Part shown: positions 1-12,500 of the stretch, in pieces
Numbering within the stretch: the first letter of the stretch is position 1
Layout: each line of letters begins with the position of its first letter
Source: Diphasiastrum complanatum
Lineage: Eukaryota; Streptophyta; Lycopodiopsida; Lycopodiales; Lycopodiaceae
Assembly: GCA_029204225.1 (NCBI GenBank)
Contig: CM055108.1
Coordinates: 24,821,670-24,885,669, forward strand
Direction of reading: 5' to 3'
Length of the DNA stretch: 64,000 nt
Translations under genes and position numbers: made by a program
The notes under the pieces: generated by a model
What the model was told of the DNA's origin: nothing
Database searches by the model: none
Seen by the model: the letters and a program-made list of their open reading frames with translations, nothing else

Positions 1-440
1 CCGATCCGACCCAACCTAGGGTCGAAAAGATCTCTGTTTTGAACGGCTTTTTAGGATGCTAATTAACAAAAAGGATTTAAGGCTGACCATTGAAATCCAA
101 CACAAATAGGATTAAAAAAGGTGATATTTGCACAAAAAAGTGATCTTTGCAAGCTTGTACCAGTTTGCAAATCAGTTCACAAAGCTCTCTCCTATTTCAA
201 AATTCAGCAATAATCCTGCCAAACCCACATAAACATCTCTACAAACCTGATTGTGAGGAATGTGATCTTCTTTTTGACAAAGTGATTAAGTCATAGAAAG
301 AGAGCTAAAAAATGCCTATATAAATGAATCTGACATTAAAAAAAAGGGTTAGTTAGTACAAAGAAGATAAGCATCATAGAATGCCCTGGCTCACATCAAA
401 CTAATTCTAAACACTACTAGAGTATCCTCTCTCCAAGAAA

Positions 441-1740
441 AGTCATTCAATTTTCTACTTGAAACGTACATGCAAAGTCAACTTTTTGTAATCATTATTT
501 ACACTCAACTCTCAAGCATGCCTTTTTTTAGCTAAACAAAACTATGCCTAAAATTTGTTGTCATATTACAAGCGGATACAAATTTGAGCCACAACATTGC
601 TAAGAACATATAAAAAATGTAGATAACACAATCATCTGATTTCCTATTTCAAATGTAAATGTCATGTGCCAATATTAGCATCCAAACAAGTAATCCATTC
701 TTAAACATCAAATTAGCAGAGTGAAAGCATGAAATCAAGAAACTAGATAAACCTTCACCAAATATGGTAGAGAAAGGTAAGATCCATTATTATTGATCAT
801 TCAGTACATCAAGCCTTAATATAGAGCATGATCAAGCTCTCGTGTTATTTTAGAGACATGAACCACCAATTACATCAAGAAAGTTCTCAAAGAGACGGTT
901 AAAAAACACATAGAATTAAAAAATGAGACTAGCCTCCAAACTTAGCACAACCTCCTCTATCTATAGTGGTCCTTTGTGCCTCTAGTTTAAATTTGAGGTG
1001 TTATTAGCTTAATTTGGGGCTTACAACCAATATTACAATTCTCACTAATTACAAACATAGCATGGTTGATTAGGCTTCTTTTTAGCTAACCCGCTGAGCT
1101 CATCCTATTCTGGTTTAGCACCATGGCTACATTAAGTGAAGCTTAATGTTGTGCACATGGACTAATTACATGTGGGGCATGACAAAATAATCTCAAAGGA
1201 GATAAAAATGTGCTTGCAATTTTGAAAAGTTAGTTTTTTGTAGTCATTATTACACTTGACTCTCAAGTTTGCCTTAATTTACCATAAACAAAATATATGC
1301 CTGCAATTTATTGTCAAACTACAATCAGGTACAAATTTGAGAAACAAAGCTGCTAAGAACACATATAGAATGTAGGTAATGGCTTGTACACGGCTGCAAA
1401 GTCATCTAATTTCCTATTTCAAATGTAAATGAATTCGAAGGAGATAAAAATGTGCCTACAATTTGCAAAATGAACTTTTTGTAATCATTATTTACACTCA
1501 ACTCTCAAGCATGACTTATGCTAACTTAAACAAAACATAGGCATGCATTTTGTTGCAAGTTGTTGGAAAAACTCACAACAAATGATGAGCTAACTATAAT
1601 GGATTCCAAGCACTTATGGAGAATCCTTTCGCCATGCAAAATATAGGCTTGTTTTCCAATTTCGAATGCAAATGAGCTCAAAGGAGATGAGAAATGCGCC
1701 TACAATTTGCAAAGTTGACTTCTTGAAGTCGTGCAAAAAG
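441..1740. repeat. Diverged direct-repeat array (3-4 copies)
   Basis: A module of roughly 130-240 bp recurs near 441-660, 1190-1430, 1431-1600 and, partially, 1660-1740. Shared landmarks in order are 'gcaaagtcaactttttgtaa', 'tcattatttacactcaactc', 'tcaagcatgcctta', and then 'gtacaaatttgag' with 'gctaagaacata' in the longer copies. Each copy is linked to the next by 'cctatttcaaatgtaaatg' or a variant and by 'aaggagataaaaatgtgcc'. Copies differ by many substitutions and indels, so the array is old. No coding content is visible. Confidence 0.6.
690..972 (-). repeat. Dispersed repeat, inverted relative of 17250-17555
   Basis: Read on the - strand, this segment follows the + strand at 17250-17555. 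Matching blocks include 'gaattctatgtgttttttaa', 'tctctttgaga.cttt' with 'cttgatgt', 'gagagcttgatca.gctct', and 'actgaatgatcaataat'. The order of blocks is kept over about 280 bp. This is probably part of an LTR or another dispersed element. No terminal structures were identified. Confidence 0.6.
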
Positions 1741-2211
1741 CACCAATATGCAAGAGCTACATGAGGAGCAATGGCGATGGAGAGATACAAGGAGCACAAC
1801 TAGGAACAATGAACAATAGTGAGCAATGGCATATTATAAGGAACAACAGACAAGCGCAACTAATGAGCAGCCAACATAGATGGCGAACAAGCAATGATGG
1901 CAACCATGCAACGATGCAAACGTGAGGCAGATGAGCAGCATGGTTCATGGTAAATGCTGACGGACTGTCCGACTAATAAATCAATCTCTAGTTTCATACT
2001 TTTATCACCTGGCATCTCAATTACTTGAGTTGCAAGTTTTTTCTTTTCTAGACAAAATTTCATCACATATCCAAGCTTATATTATAGATATAACAACATT
2101 TGTCTTCCTGGCCTTTTTCCAAGGTGTGCAGCAAGTTCGTAGAAAATTGACCTAGCAGTAGCGACCATAGGGCATTTTTGGCACCAAAGTGTAAATCCCA
2201 AGGTTGTGAGT

Positions 2212-2293
2212 GGCCATTTTTTCACATTGCCTCTGGAGACAAGCTGCCTCAAGGCCATTTTTTCACGTTGCCTCTAGAGACAAGCTATCTCAA
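2212..2293 (+). repeat. 41-bp tandem duplication
   Basis: Two adjacent copies, starting at 2212 and 2253, share 'ggccattttttcac', 'ttgcctct', 'gagacaagct' and 'ctcaaggc', with a few substitutions. It lies about 300 bp upstream of the TATA box of the DCD gene. Confidence 0.75.
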
Positions 2294-2597
2294 GGCTCAA
2301 AGTTAAGGCTTTCCAAACGGTGTACCTCCATGATGATCATCCAACTTGGGTTGGCTTGGCATCCAAAGTTTCTTTGGTTCTGGGTTCAAGGTGCTCCCCT
2401 TGACACCAAGATGCACTCCAACGATGAGCTTACCTTAGGAATCAATATGCATGAAAAGAATATCCTAAGATTGTGCATGCAACATGGGCTGGGAAGCGGG
2501 CTCTCTCTCTTTCTCTTTACTTTTACCTATTCTTCTTCTCTTCGTTCTCTTTTGCGAGCTGGAGGTCTTTGTATTAGCATTGATTGCAGCGTTCGTC

Positions 2598-2605
2598 TAT
2601 AAATA
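2598..2605 (+). promoter_or_regulatory. TATA box of the DCD gene
   Basis: A consensus plant TATA box, TATAAATA, lies in the context 'gtctataaatagcg'. A start of transcription would be expected about 30 bp downstream, near 2630. A pyrimidine-rich stretch with 'ctctctctctttctcttt' lies about 90 bp upstream at 2500-2520. The site is 0.9 kb before the predicted start codon at 3518, leaving room for a leader that probably contains an intron. Confidence 0.55.
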
Positions 2606-2629
2606 GCGTTTCATGCAATCTCAGCTATC

Positions 2630-3517
2630 GCAAAAATATTTCTCCTTTTTTCCGCAATCTTTCCTTTCTGTCATAGAGCTTGGTGATTGTGCGTCTTATG
2701 TTGAGCTTGCATGTTGCTATCTATCGGCTACACGAGGTTCTTGGCTTATGATCGGTAGGTTTCTGCCTTTATTCTTTGTCGACGATGCCCATTACATCAA
2801 AGCGGTTGGTTGAGAGTTCAGATTTTATATACGAATTGATGCAGCGCTATTTTTCAACATCTTTTGGGCAATTCAATTCTTCTTGAGATGTTGACATGAG
2901 GTGGCCTCTAAAGCTCTAATTAAGCCCTTTATTATCGTAAGTAGAGAGGTGTGAACAGTTGCCGATCTTGGATTCTCAAACGAGTGGCAAGAAGATAAAT
3001 TCATTCTAGTGCTGTTGCGCGGCCGTAACTGTTATAATATTTGTCATTGCAGGTGAAAGGCCCTGTTTGTTCTGCGTTGGCGATGGTAATCCGCAGTAGA
3101 TTGTCTTTCTAGTCTGAGTATGTGGAAACCCTGAAAAAATGTTAGGGTTTGTCCACACCTTTGTATGGCATTGTGGCTAAATGCGGTCGAGTAGGGCTTT
3201 TTCATTTCTCTTTGCTGGTATTTGACCTATGTGATTTATTGCATCCACAATTTTTCTTCTCCGTACATCTGATCAAAAAATTTGCTGTCATTGTAGAGAT
3301 AATTTTTTTAAGTTCTAGGAGGACCTGCCACGGAAAGTGAAGTGGGCTAAGAATCCTTTAGTTTATGCTATCATTTAGCAATTGCTAGTTCTTGAAGCTT
3401 GTTTCAGGTTGACTTGCCCACACTTGCATGCAAGCACAAAGCAGGGTAAGGTAGGATCGGAACTGTACAGGTATTATAACTTCTCTGACAGCTGGGCTTG
3501 ACACAAATTAGAGCACC
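2630..3517 (+). other. Probable 5' leader of the DCD gene
   Basis: The stretch between the TATA box and the start codon contains candidate splice sites: a donor at 'atcg|gtaggt' near 2755 and acceptors at 'cattgcag|gtgaaa' near 3053 and 'gtttcag|gttgac' near 3408. An untranslated leader with one intron is therefore likely, but the exact pair cannot be chosen from sequence alone. Short upstream ATGs occur and none opens a convincing protein. Confidence 0.35.
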
Positions 3518-6500
3518 ATGTCTGGTTCTCAGCGTGTGGAAGGGTGCCGAGGTTTAGAGAAAAGATTAATGTACAAATCAAGAGTGAGAGAAGGGCATTG
3601 TGGAGTTGACAGTTACATTAGTGAAAGTGGAGGTGAGCGTAATCGCCTCCGTTTAGCAAGGTTGAAATGGGATGGGCATGGAAGGAAAGGCAAGAGTGGA
3701 TATAATCACCTACGCCGTCAGGAGAAAAGCGTTGGTCAAATCCAACTGGAGCCGAAGAGGGCCACCAATCTATCACCACACGTGTGTTTTAGGCAAGATC
3801 TGAGACAAGATCGTATAGGAAAAGATAGCTCAAAAGGATTCATTGAAGGAAGAGATGGTGGCGTTGACGACCTTAAAGAAAAACTGTCTGGAATCATCAT
3901 TATGTGTAACAAGAGGACTAAGGATAGAATCCTGTTACATGAGGCGTTTGAAATTCCCTTGCACAGAAAGAAATTGTTGGAAAAGGTCATTGCAGGATTG
4001 AAGTTGTTTCTTTTTGAGGTTGAGGATAGAGAACTTTTTGGAATATTTGAGGTGACAACATACGGTGTCCCGGATATCGTGCGCAAGGGGGTCTATGAGG
4101 ATTTTTATTCAGCCCTGGTAAGTTGAAAGGATCAAATTTTCTTTTTGTAAGGTATGGTATGGCAATCTGTTGTGATACAAAAATTACAATCTACTTCAGA
4201 GATACTTCTGTAGACCATGTTTTTGGGTATGCACTCAAAGAGGCTGAACACAAATCACTAGTAAATTTATATTTATAGAAAATGTATTTGAGAGAAGTAT
4301 AATGTTTTTTGCACCAGCTTGTTTAGTCATCTTTCTTGCAATCAGTATAAAGATCTTTATGATTAGACTTCTTCCCAGCATAAAAGAATCGCCATTAGAG
4401 CCAATTTGACATGTGAGGGAACTCCTGTGCATTAATTATTGCAAGCCATGAGGGAGCTATTTTCGAGGCAGTTAATTTTTTCTGTAGACATCTCTTGCAA
4501 ATGTACTTGATAAGAAAGTTTTCCAAGTTCTTTCTCATAACCCATAGGCCTGTGTAGTTGAATTTTTTGTGTTTCTTGCTACAATCACTCGACCTTTCAG
4601 TATTTTCAGTGTTTGCTAGTGTGCTTTGGTTGATCTGTTTCCAGCAAGATTTCATATCTGGATAATATAGTACAGATTGACAGTCTTATTGAACTAACTT
4701 TCTGCTTTATTATTCAAATTTTGTTTATCCTGCCTACAATGTTTACTGGAAATTATGTAGATTAGAATTATGGAATAGTTTGCATCGACTGTAGGGTTTT
4801 GCATTAAGGTGTATCTGACTTGTGAACCTTAGAGATAGATCACACACGAGTTGTACTTTGATGCATCTCCATGTCGATAGCTTTGGTCCATGCTATGCAT
4901 GATGAAGTTGATGGCCTTAGGCTTTGTGAGTGAACTTTATATGTTGAAGATTGCATGTCTCCTGTGTTACATACGCGAGCCAGAAATATTATTTCGGGAG
5001 CGTTCCAGATCAGAACGTTACAAATTCTCTCTTTTTTTTTGGTTTTTTTAATATGTATGTGTGGGGTTGGGAAAAGACCACATTCAGGGATGTAAAAAAA
5101 ATTCCAAACATGTTGCAAAGCATAGTACTTGCTTCTAACTGAATTTTGAACAAAGCATAGTAATTAAAGTTCTTTCACTAACTGAACAAAGCATTTAGGC
5201 TTCAGCATGCTGCATACAAAACTGAAACTTGAAAGCAATCACATAGTGCAGACTACTTGTTAACAAACTCTAACCATGATGGTTTTGTACTTGGTCTGTT
5301 CCTCTGTTTCTATGTGATTGAGATGATGGTAGGTAGGTCTGTCCCTTAAAAAGCTAGCCTAGAGGGACTCTGTTCCTACATGTGAGTTTGGAAGTAAAAA
5401 ATATGGGAGATCAACGGCAGCCTTGCTTTGCTCCAATACTGCAACAGATTTCACATGTAAAATGATTACATGGGTGTACCTGATTTTTCATACTATTGTA
5501 TGTTTTCTACTGATGCCTAAACTCTTCCAGCACTCGATTAGTTCCATTCATGGCTCCCAAAAGTCCTTTCTTAGAATTGTGTTAAATGCAATGGACTGTT
5601 AGACAATTGCGTATCTAAATGGCAAAATCTTCATTGCTTACTATTGATACCAAAGCATAAGTTGCTATTTGGATCCCAAGACAACCTAGTGTTCCTACAT
5701 GTTGACTTTTGAAGAAACTGAGTGGAGTGAAATCCCTTTTGAGGGAGACATCAAACACAAACTTAATAGTTTTGTGGTCCTTTTTCTAAAGCATTATTAG
5801 TACACAGTCTGCTGCTTGTGAGGTTCTGATTTTGATGCTGTCTTCTATATGCCTTTGTAACTATAGGTGACTTTGGAGCTCCCTCCATACAAGAGACTTT
5901 ACAAATGATATTCTTGAGAGAGTTCTCAAGGGTCAAGACTCAAAGCCATAGGATGAATTATGATCCTTGCCACTAACTATTTATTTTACAGCATTTCTTT
6001 GGCCCTAAATGCACCCTACCACTTCTATATGCCTTTGTAACTATAGGTGACTTGGGAGCTCCCTCCATACAAGAGACTTTACAAATGAAATTCTTCAGCA
6101 AAGAACTCTCAAGGGTCAAGACTCAAAGCCAGAGGATGAATTATGATCCTTGCCACTAACTATTTATTTTACAGCATTTCTTTGGCCCTAAATGGCACCC
6201 TACCACTTGTGTGGTAGACATCGCGTAAGCCCATGGTTGCATTCAAACGCGTTTCAATGCTGATTCAAACGCATTTCAAAGGCCCACGTTTCAAACGCGT
6301 TTGAAACGTGGAGTTTTGGAAGGCAAATTTTTTTTGGGCCCTACCCCTCCAAATGGGGTCCTGGGGCCCATCTACCTAAAAAATGACCTACACTAGGCTA
6401 CCACGAGGCTGGGACAGCTCAACCATGCCTCATAACTCCTTCACTAACTGCTCCTCCATTGTGGAGAAGAAATGCGCCCTCCTCCATTTCTTGGCAGTGA

Positions 6501-9500
6501 TAGAAGCTTGCTCTCCACTCCATAGTTTACCAAGATTTCTTGTAGGCAGGGGTTTTGGACCATGCTGGAGTTGATTAAGAGCATCAGATCAGAGTTTTGA
6601 AGCTTGGTTGAGGAGATACAAGCAGCAGGTGCAAAAAAATTGGTTTTGAGGCCACTTCAAAGTATCAATCAGTTCTCTTTGGTTACTGATCAGATTCAGC
6701 TGAGATTTGGAGGCAGTCTTCTAGACTGTAGGGCGCCCCATCCTAGCTATTCACATCACCATTTGCTTGGCCAGATTTGTTGTGAAGAGCAGTTGCAGGT
6801 TTTGGGCTTTTTGCACAATTTTCAGATCTGAACCTCACAATTTTGTCAATTTTCAGAATGCCTAAGCCAAAGTCTAATGTGTGGGAGCATGTTATGATCA
6901 TTGGGGAAGCTGGTGAGCAAGGGAAGGGTGGTGGAGGCATGAAACAGATGAAATGTCGTTATTGTGAACTTCATTATCAAGGGGGGCCTCAACGAATTGT
7001 GTCACATTTGCTTGGGACAGGGGGATGTGGAGTGGATAAATGTGAGAAAGTACCTGTCAACGTGGTGCACACATTGAGTAGCAATGAGGACCAAGTTCAT
7101 GAGATGGAGAATAGTCAATCCGTGGATGCTTCTACAAGGCCTACACGTAAGAGAGGTCGAGCTGCAAATAGTGCTCATTTGACAGCTGTATGGGCCTTAG
7201 AAAAGAGAAACAGATTTCGGATTGCTTGTAGGAAATTTTTTTATGCAAATGCAATTCCTTTCAATGTAGTCAAGAGCAGATATTTCAAGATATGTTGAGA
7301 ACTGCAGGAGAGGTTGGTGGTTCGGTGAAAGCCCCTTCTTATGAGGCTATTAGGGTGAAAGAGTTGCGAGAGGAGACAAAATTGCTTACGAGGGAGCTGC
7401 AAATGGTAAAGGATAAGTGGGTAAAATATGGGTGCACGATTGTGTGTGATGGTTGGTCTGACACACGTAGACGACCTATCATTAACTTTGTTGGTACTAG
7501 TATCTATGGTTCCATCTTTTTATGCAGTGTGGATGCTAGTGTTTGGAAAAATTAGGCTTGTATATCTATGAACATTTAAAAGAAATCATTGGCAAGGTAG
7601 GAGAGCACAATGTGGTACAAGTTGTAATGGATAATGCCAGCAATTGTTTGCGTGCTGCTGAGATGCTAGAGGAGGAGTATCCGAAGATTTTTTTTCAAAC
7701 GTTGCACTCGCCATTGTTTGGATTTGCTGTTTGAGGACATTGGAGCACTAGATTGGGTAGCTCCTGTTTTGCAAAAGGCAGGGAAAATAGTGACTTTCAT
7801 CACAGGTCATCAGAGGGTGCTAGGTGTTTTTCGAAAAGTGAGCAAAGGTGAGCTTTTGAAGCCGGCTCAAACACGCTTTGGCTACATCTACATTGTGCTT
7901 GCAAATCTCTTGCAGGTAAAAGTTGCCCTTAGGCGGTTGGTGGTCCAGGAGGAGTGGCATAACTTGAACTCTGCATCAACTGAGGTAGGGAGAGACATTG
8001 AGCATACAATACTTGGTCCATTATTTTGGGAGGAGGCAGAGAATATTGTGAAACTATGCAAGCCCATCCTTAAGTTGTTACGAGTTGTTGATAGAGAGGG
8101 AGCCACCATGGGATTTGTCTATGAGCTGATGGACCGGATGGTTGAGGGAATACGGTCATGTACCTCTTTTGATGCTGATCGAATACGTGTGATAGAGAGC
8201 CTTTGCCTTGAGAGATGGGACATGATGCATTCTCCTTTACATGCTGCAGCATTCGCTTTGCATCCACAGTGGTTGGATATGGGGCAAGAGTCCGATGTCG
8301 AGGTTGACAAGGGATGGAAATTAGTTGTTGATAGATACTCGAGTGGAAATTCAGCATATGAAGAAACATTGTTAAATCAAATGGACATGTATTGGAATGG
8401 GCAAGGGACATTTGGTCGGTCAGTGGCACACTTGGCATCTCAGAGGCAGACAAGTGTGCGTTGGTGGGAGTCCTTTGGAGCCTCCACACCTGAGTTGCAA
8501 AGGTTGGCAATCAGGATACTTAGCCAGGGAAGTACAGCCTCTCCTTGTGAGAGAAATTGGAGTACCTTCTCCTTGATTCATACCAAGAGGAGAAATAGGT
8601 TGAAGCCATCCACCCTTGACATGTTGGTCTTTGTGCATTTCAATCTTCGTGTCCTTGATAAGATCAAGGCACGAGGGTTTGAGAAGATGGATCTAACTTT
8701 GAAACAAATCGAGGAGGAGCAAGAGGAGGACCGATTGCTGGTGGTGGAGGTTGAGAGAGCCGACATAGAAGAGGGCTTGGAGATACAGGGTTTTACCCAG
8801 GCTGCTAGGGATATTGAGACGGGCATGGCTTCCACTTCCTCTCATGCTTCTTCATCTGTTCTTGTTGACCCAGAGGATCTTGATGAGGATGAGGAAGATG
8901 TTGATTTACAGGATGATGCTGACATTGCTGAGGATGCTGATGTTGTCATACCACTTGACGACGTTTGATTTACTACATGTTTTATAATGTTATAACCAAA
9001 ACTTTTTTGAGGATGGATGGTTTTTATGGATGGTTATAAAGGTTTTTATGCACTTGTTGATGATGGTGCACTCTTGTCATTCCTTCATATATCCAACTAA
9101 ATTTCATTGTAATTTGTACATATTGTTGTTTAGTATCTACATTGAATGCTTTTAATTGTTAAACATGCTTATTCAACTACTTTTATATTATGTTTAAGGT
9201 TCCAACACTTAAATTAGCATTAGTTGCTTAAAAACTTGCAAAAAAATCAGAAAAAAATATAAGATTTTGTTTCAAACGTTTGAAACTTTCATTCAAACGT
9301 TTCAAATGCGTTTCAAACGTGGACGTTTGATACGTTTGAATCGTTTGAATGCAACCTTGAGCCCAATGATAGAATGGTTCCCTTCTGCCATTATGCTGAA
9401 ACAAGGCTCTTTGGGAGCTTACGTTAAGGCCTTTAGTGTCTAAATTCCCCCAGCACAGATGAACTAAACTATCAATTGTTTTTCCAACCATTAGGCTATT

Positions 9501-12500
9501 TTCCTTCTAAAAATTTTTGCAATCCTGGTTGGGTCGCAGATCGCTGACATTTTGGATCGTTTTTGCAGTGGATCACAATCCACTGCAACCATGTGTACGC
9601 TAGACATAACGTCAATATAGAAAGCATAGTTGTTAGTAATAGGTTGTAACTTTCAAATATCTGGGTTTGCGAGTTTGACAGAAGGTCAAAAGTTTGCAAG
9701 CATTTTCATAGAAAAATCCCTAAATGGAGATTTTAGGGGTAAACGTTTGGGTTTGCAAGGTTGGCAAGAAGTCAAAGTTTGCAACCGTTTTCATGGGAAA
9801 ACCCAAGTGCTACCCTACGTCAAAATGGAAACCTTAGTGTAGTTTTAGGATAAAATAGCTCAAAAGTATGCCTTATACTTTAACGTTTGGAGCATCACAT
9901 TGCCCAATATTCAAGTTTTTGTAGATCTTACTTAAAAGGTCAGGTCACAAATTTTCTGACCATGAATTGCAAGGAGTTTAAAAAGCATTCATAGTTAACA
10001 GGTTGCAAGTTTGCGTTTGCTGGTGGTTATGGTTCATTCGTTATTTTAATATTTAGACTGGTATGCTTGTCTGAAAGGAACATTTGGTTCATCTGTTTTG
10101 GTGTTATGCATCATCATGTGAATGATTTTCCATGCATGCTTATTGTCAAGATCGATAAGCCTCCTTTGAGTTTCAGAAAGAGTCTGGCAATCCTAGTATG
10201 CCCCCAAGTATCTGTATTCTGGAGAGTGGGCATGTGCCATTAAGTTATCAGGCGTAGTCACTGATGAGCATACTGCTTTTTGTCAAGAAGTTGTCCTGTC
10301 TACTTCTCCTTTGTTAGTTAGGTAGTATGCTATGTGTGCAATTGGTAAAGTTTTCATTTTCAAGCTACCAGTTTGGATAATTTTTCATCTTATTGTATTC
10401 TAACACTTCCATATGAGGCCTATTGGAACCTGCTGGACAATTCCTTTTGAAGTAGTTCAAGTAGCTGGAATTTATTATTGTTCATATTTACCACCACCCT
10501 TTAGGCGGCCTGCAGGAGCTTGTTCAAAGCTTCCATGAGCTGTTTAGGCTTTTCTAACTTTTTTGCTTACACATTTGTGACAACAGGTACGATTTCGAGC
10601 ACTAAAGATATGTTTGCCTCTTCACGAGCTAGATTTCAAAGATGCTATCTGGGGAAACTGCTACGAAGCTGATGATCTCACAGTTGACCTCAACCCAGAT
10701 CAGGTACCTTCATTGTTGGTTTATTTGTTATGCAATGTTGCTGTTACCTACATTTTGTGTCCAATACAAGTATGCAGAAAAGATTATTCTAATCAGCAAC
10801 TGTTACTGGAATGTATACTTGAATATACTGAAGTGGGGGACTTTTTTCAAGATTCTTTGTAGAGGCCTTACTGGAAAAAAAAACTCTGTTCATTAGAGTC
10901 ATGTTGGCATTGGCTGAATTAGCAGCAAGGCATGAAATTCTCCTGCTGATAGGATTATAGACATTTTATTGATGACCCTTTTGAAAGTACATTTTATCAC
11001 ACTGGATTATTTCTTGATTCAGGTATTGAAGCTTATGCAGTTATTTCAGTTAGGAGAGGCTCCTCCTAGAAACAGCAATGCTAGTAGGACAACTCACTTA
11101 TCTCCTGCTATATCTAGAGGTGGTAATCTGATTGACCTTCAGCAGCCATGCCAACAACTGGAGCTTTTTCCAGAAAATCATGTTATTGAAGATAGTCAAC
11201 TGTTGAGGAAGGAGTTGTTGGTGCCTTTTGCTTCAAGAAGTACCAACCTTAGGAATTACAAGTCTCATATGTACTCTGACACTGTTTCCCTTTCAAGATA
11301 TTTGCAAGATCCACACAAAACAAAGTGCAAGAACGGTAGCGGAGATGGCTTTGCCTTCAAAAGTTCTGTGGATTCTCTGCCTTCTGCCATTGAGAATAAA
11401 ATCAGGGCTGGGGCCTCTGTAAGTGGACATACTTTATTTTCATCAAACCACATCTCACAAGATGTATTTGATGAAAGGAGAATTGAGGCTAAAAGTAGTG
11501 TAAATTATAGATCTCTCAGCTCGGCACGATCAGGTTTAGATTTGAAAGCTGATGCTGATTACTGGGATTCTACTTACATGACCAAGCCTGATGCCCATGC
11601 AAACGTTTCAAGCAATTCTGAAAGTACAGGTGCAGTTGCATATCTTCGGAACCTCTATTCGGGTCACTTTGTCAATGTGAATGATCATTTGGATGAAAGG
11701 AAATATGATCAGACATACACATCTGAATTAGCCAAGCGTTGTGGATATGAAGGACGAGAATTGTCCAGGCTTTATGGATATGAAGGTCGGGAATCTTGCT
11801 CATTTGGAGACAAGAGTTTTGCAACATCTACTGGCTGTAGATCATTGAATAGCGATTTTGTAGCTATGATTGATGCACAGGTTACAAAAGATGCACCAAA
11901 GCTCGGTGAAAGTGGAATTCTGAAGTCAAATGCATCGACTAGCTTATTTTCATCTCATGTCCATAATGGACACATATCTTCTCAGATACTAGGAATGGGG
12001 CAAGATGTTTCTCCAGCAGATCTTTCCCTCACAGATCATGGTTTAAGAACAGGACAAGAAGTCTCTCCTGCAAATCTTTCTCTGCTTACCACAAATTCTA
12101 GAAACTATTATGTTGAAAAGGATGAAGCTCTAGCCATGTTGCCTTTGGAGCACGACTACACTCCTAACTCAAAGATACTGAAGACTGACACTGTTAAACA
12201 AAAGGGTACTCTACTTTCTATTGCCAATTGTTCTGCTGGCAGAAAAGAGGAGCGAAGTAAAGAGCTCTCACACAGGTCGTCTCAGAGAGGAAGGTCATGG
12301 AGGCTGATCTCAAGACCTTTGATTCAGCCCAAAAGGGTAGTCAAGGTTCAAGGGTCTGATGTTGGTGGTCACATTAGGATAGATGATAAAGCATGCAGGA
12401 AACAGAGCTCTCCATCTCGTGCCAACAGAAGGCTATCACCAGAAGATAAGAGAAAGCACAAGCGCAGTGTCTGGTCTCGTATCTCTGGACTGGGAAGATC

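Larger units (their letters stand above)
1..2590. other. Upstream spacer, no supported gene
   Basis: AT-rich sequence with no open frame that looks like a conserved protein on either strand. The small frames present (under 131 codons) have no recognisable domain and one of them is only read through a 41-bp duplication. The stretch holds diverged direct repeats (441-1740), a dispersed repeat that recurs inverted near 17.25 kb, and the promoter-proximal region of the DCD gene at its right edge. Confidence 0.6.

Noticed and set aside
2210-2602. A 130-codon open frame upstream of the DCD gene
   Set aside because: It spans a 41-bp duplication and a pyrimidine tract, has no domain, and ends at the TATA box of the DCD gene.
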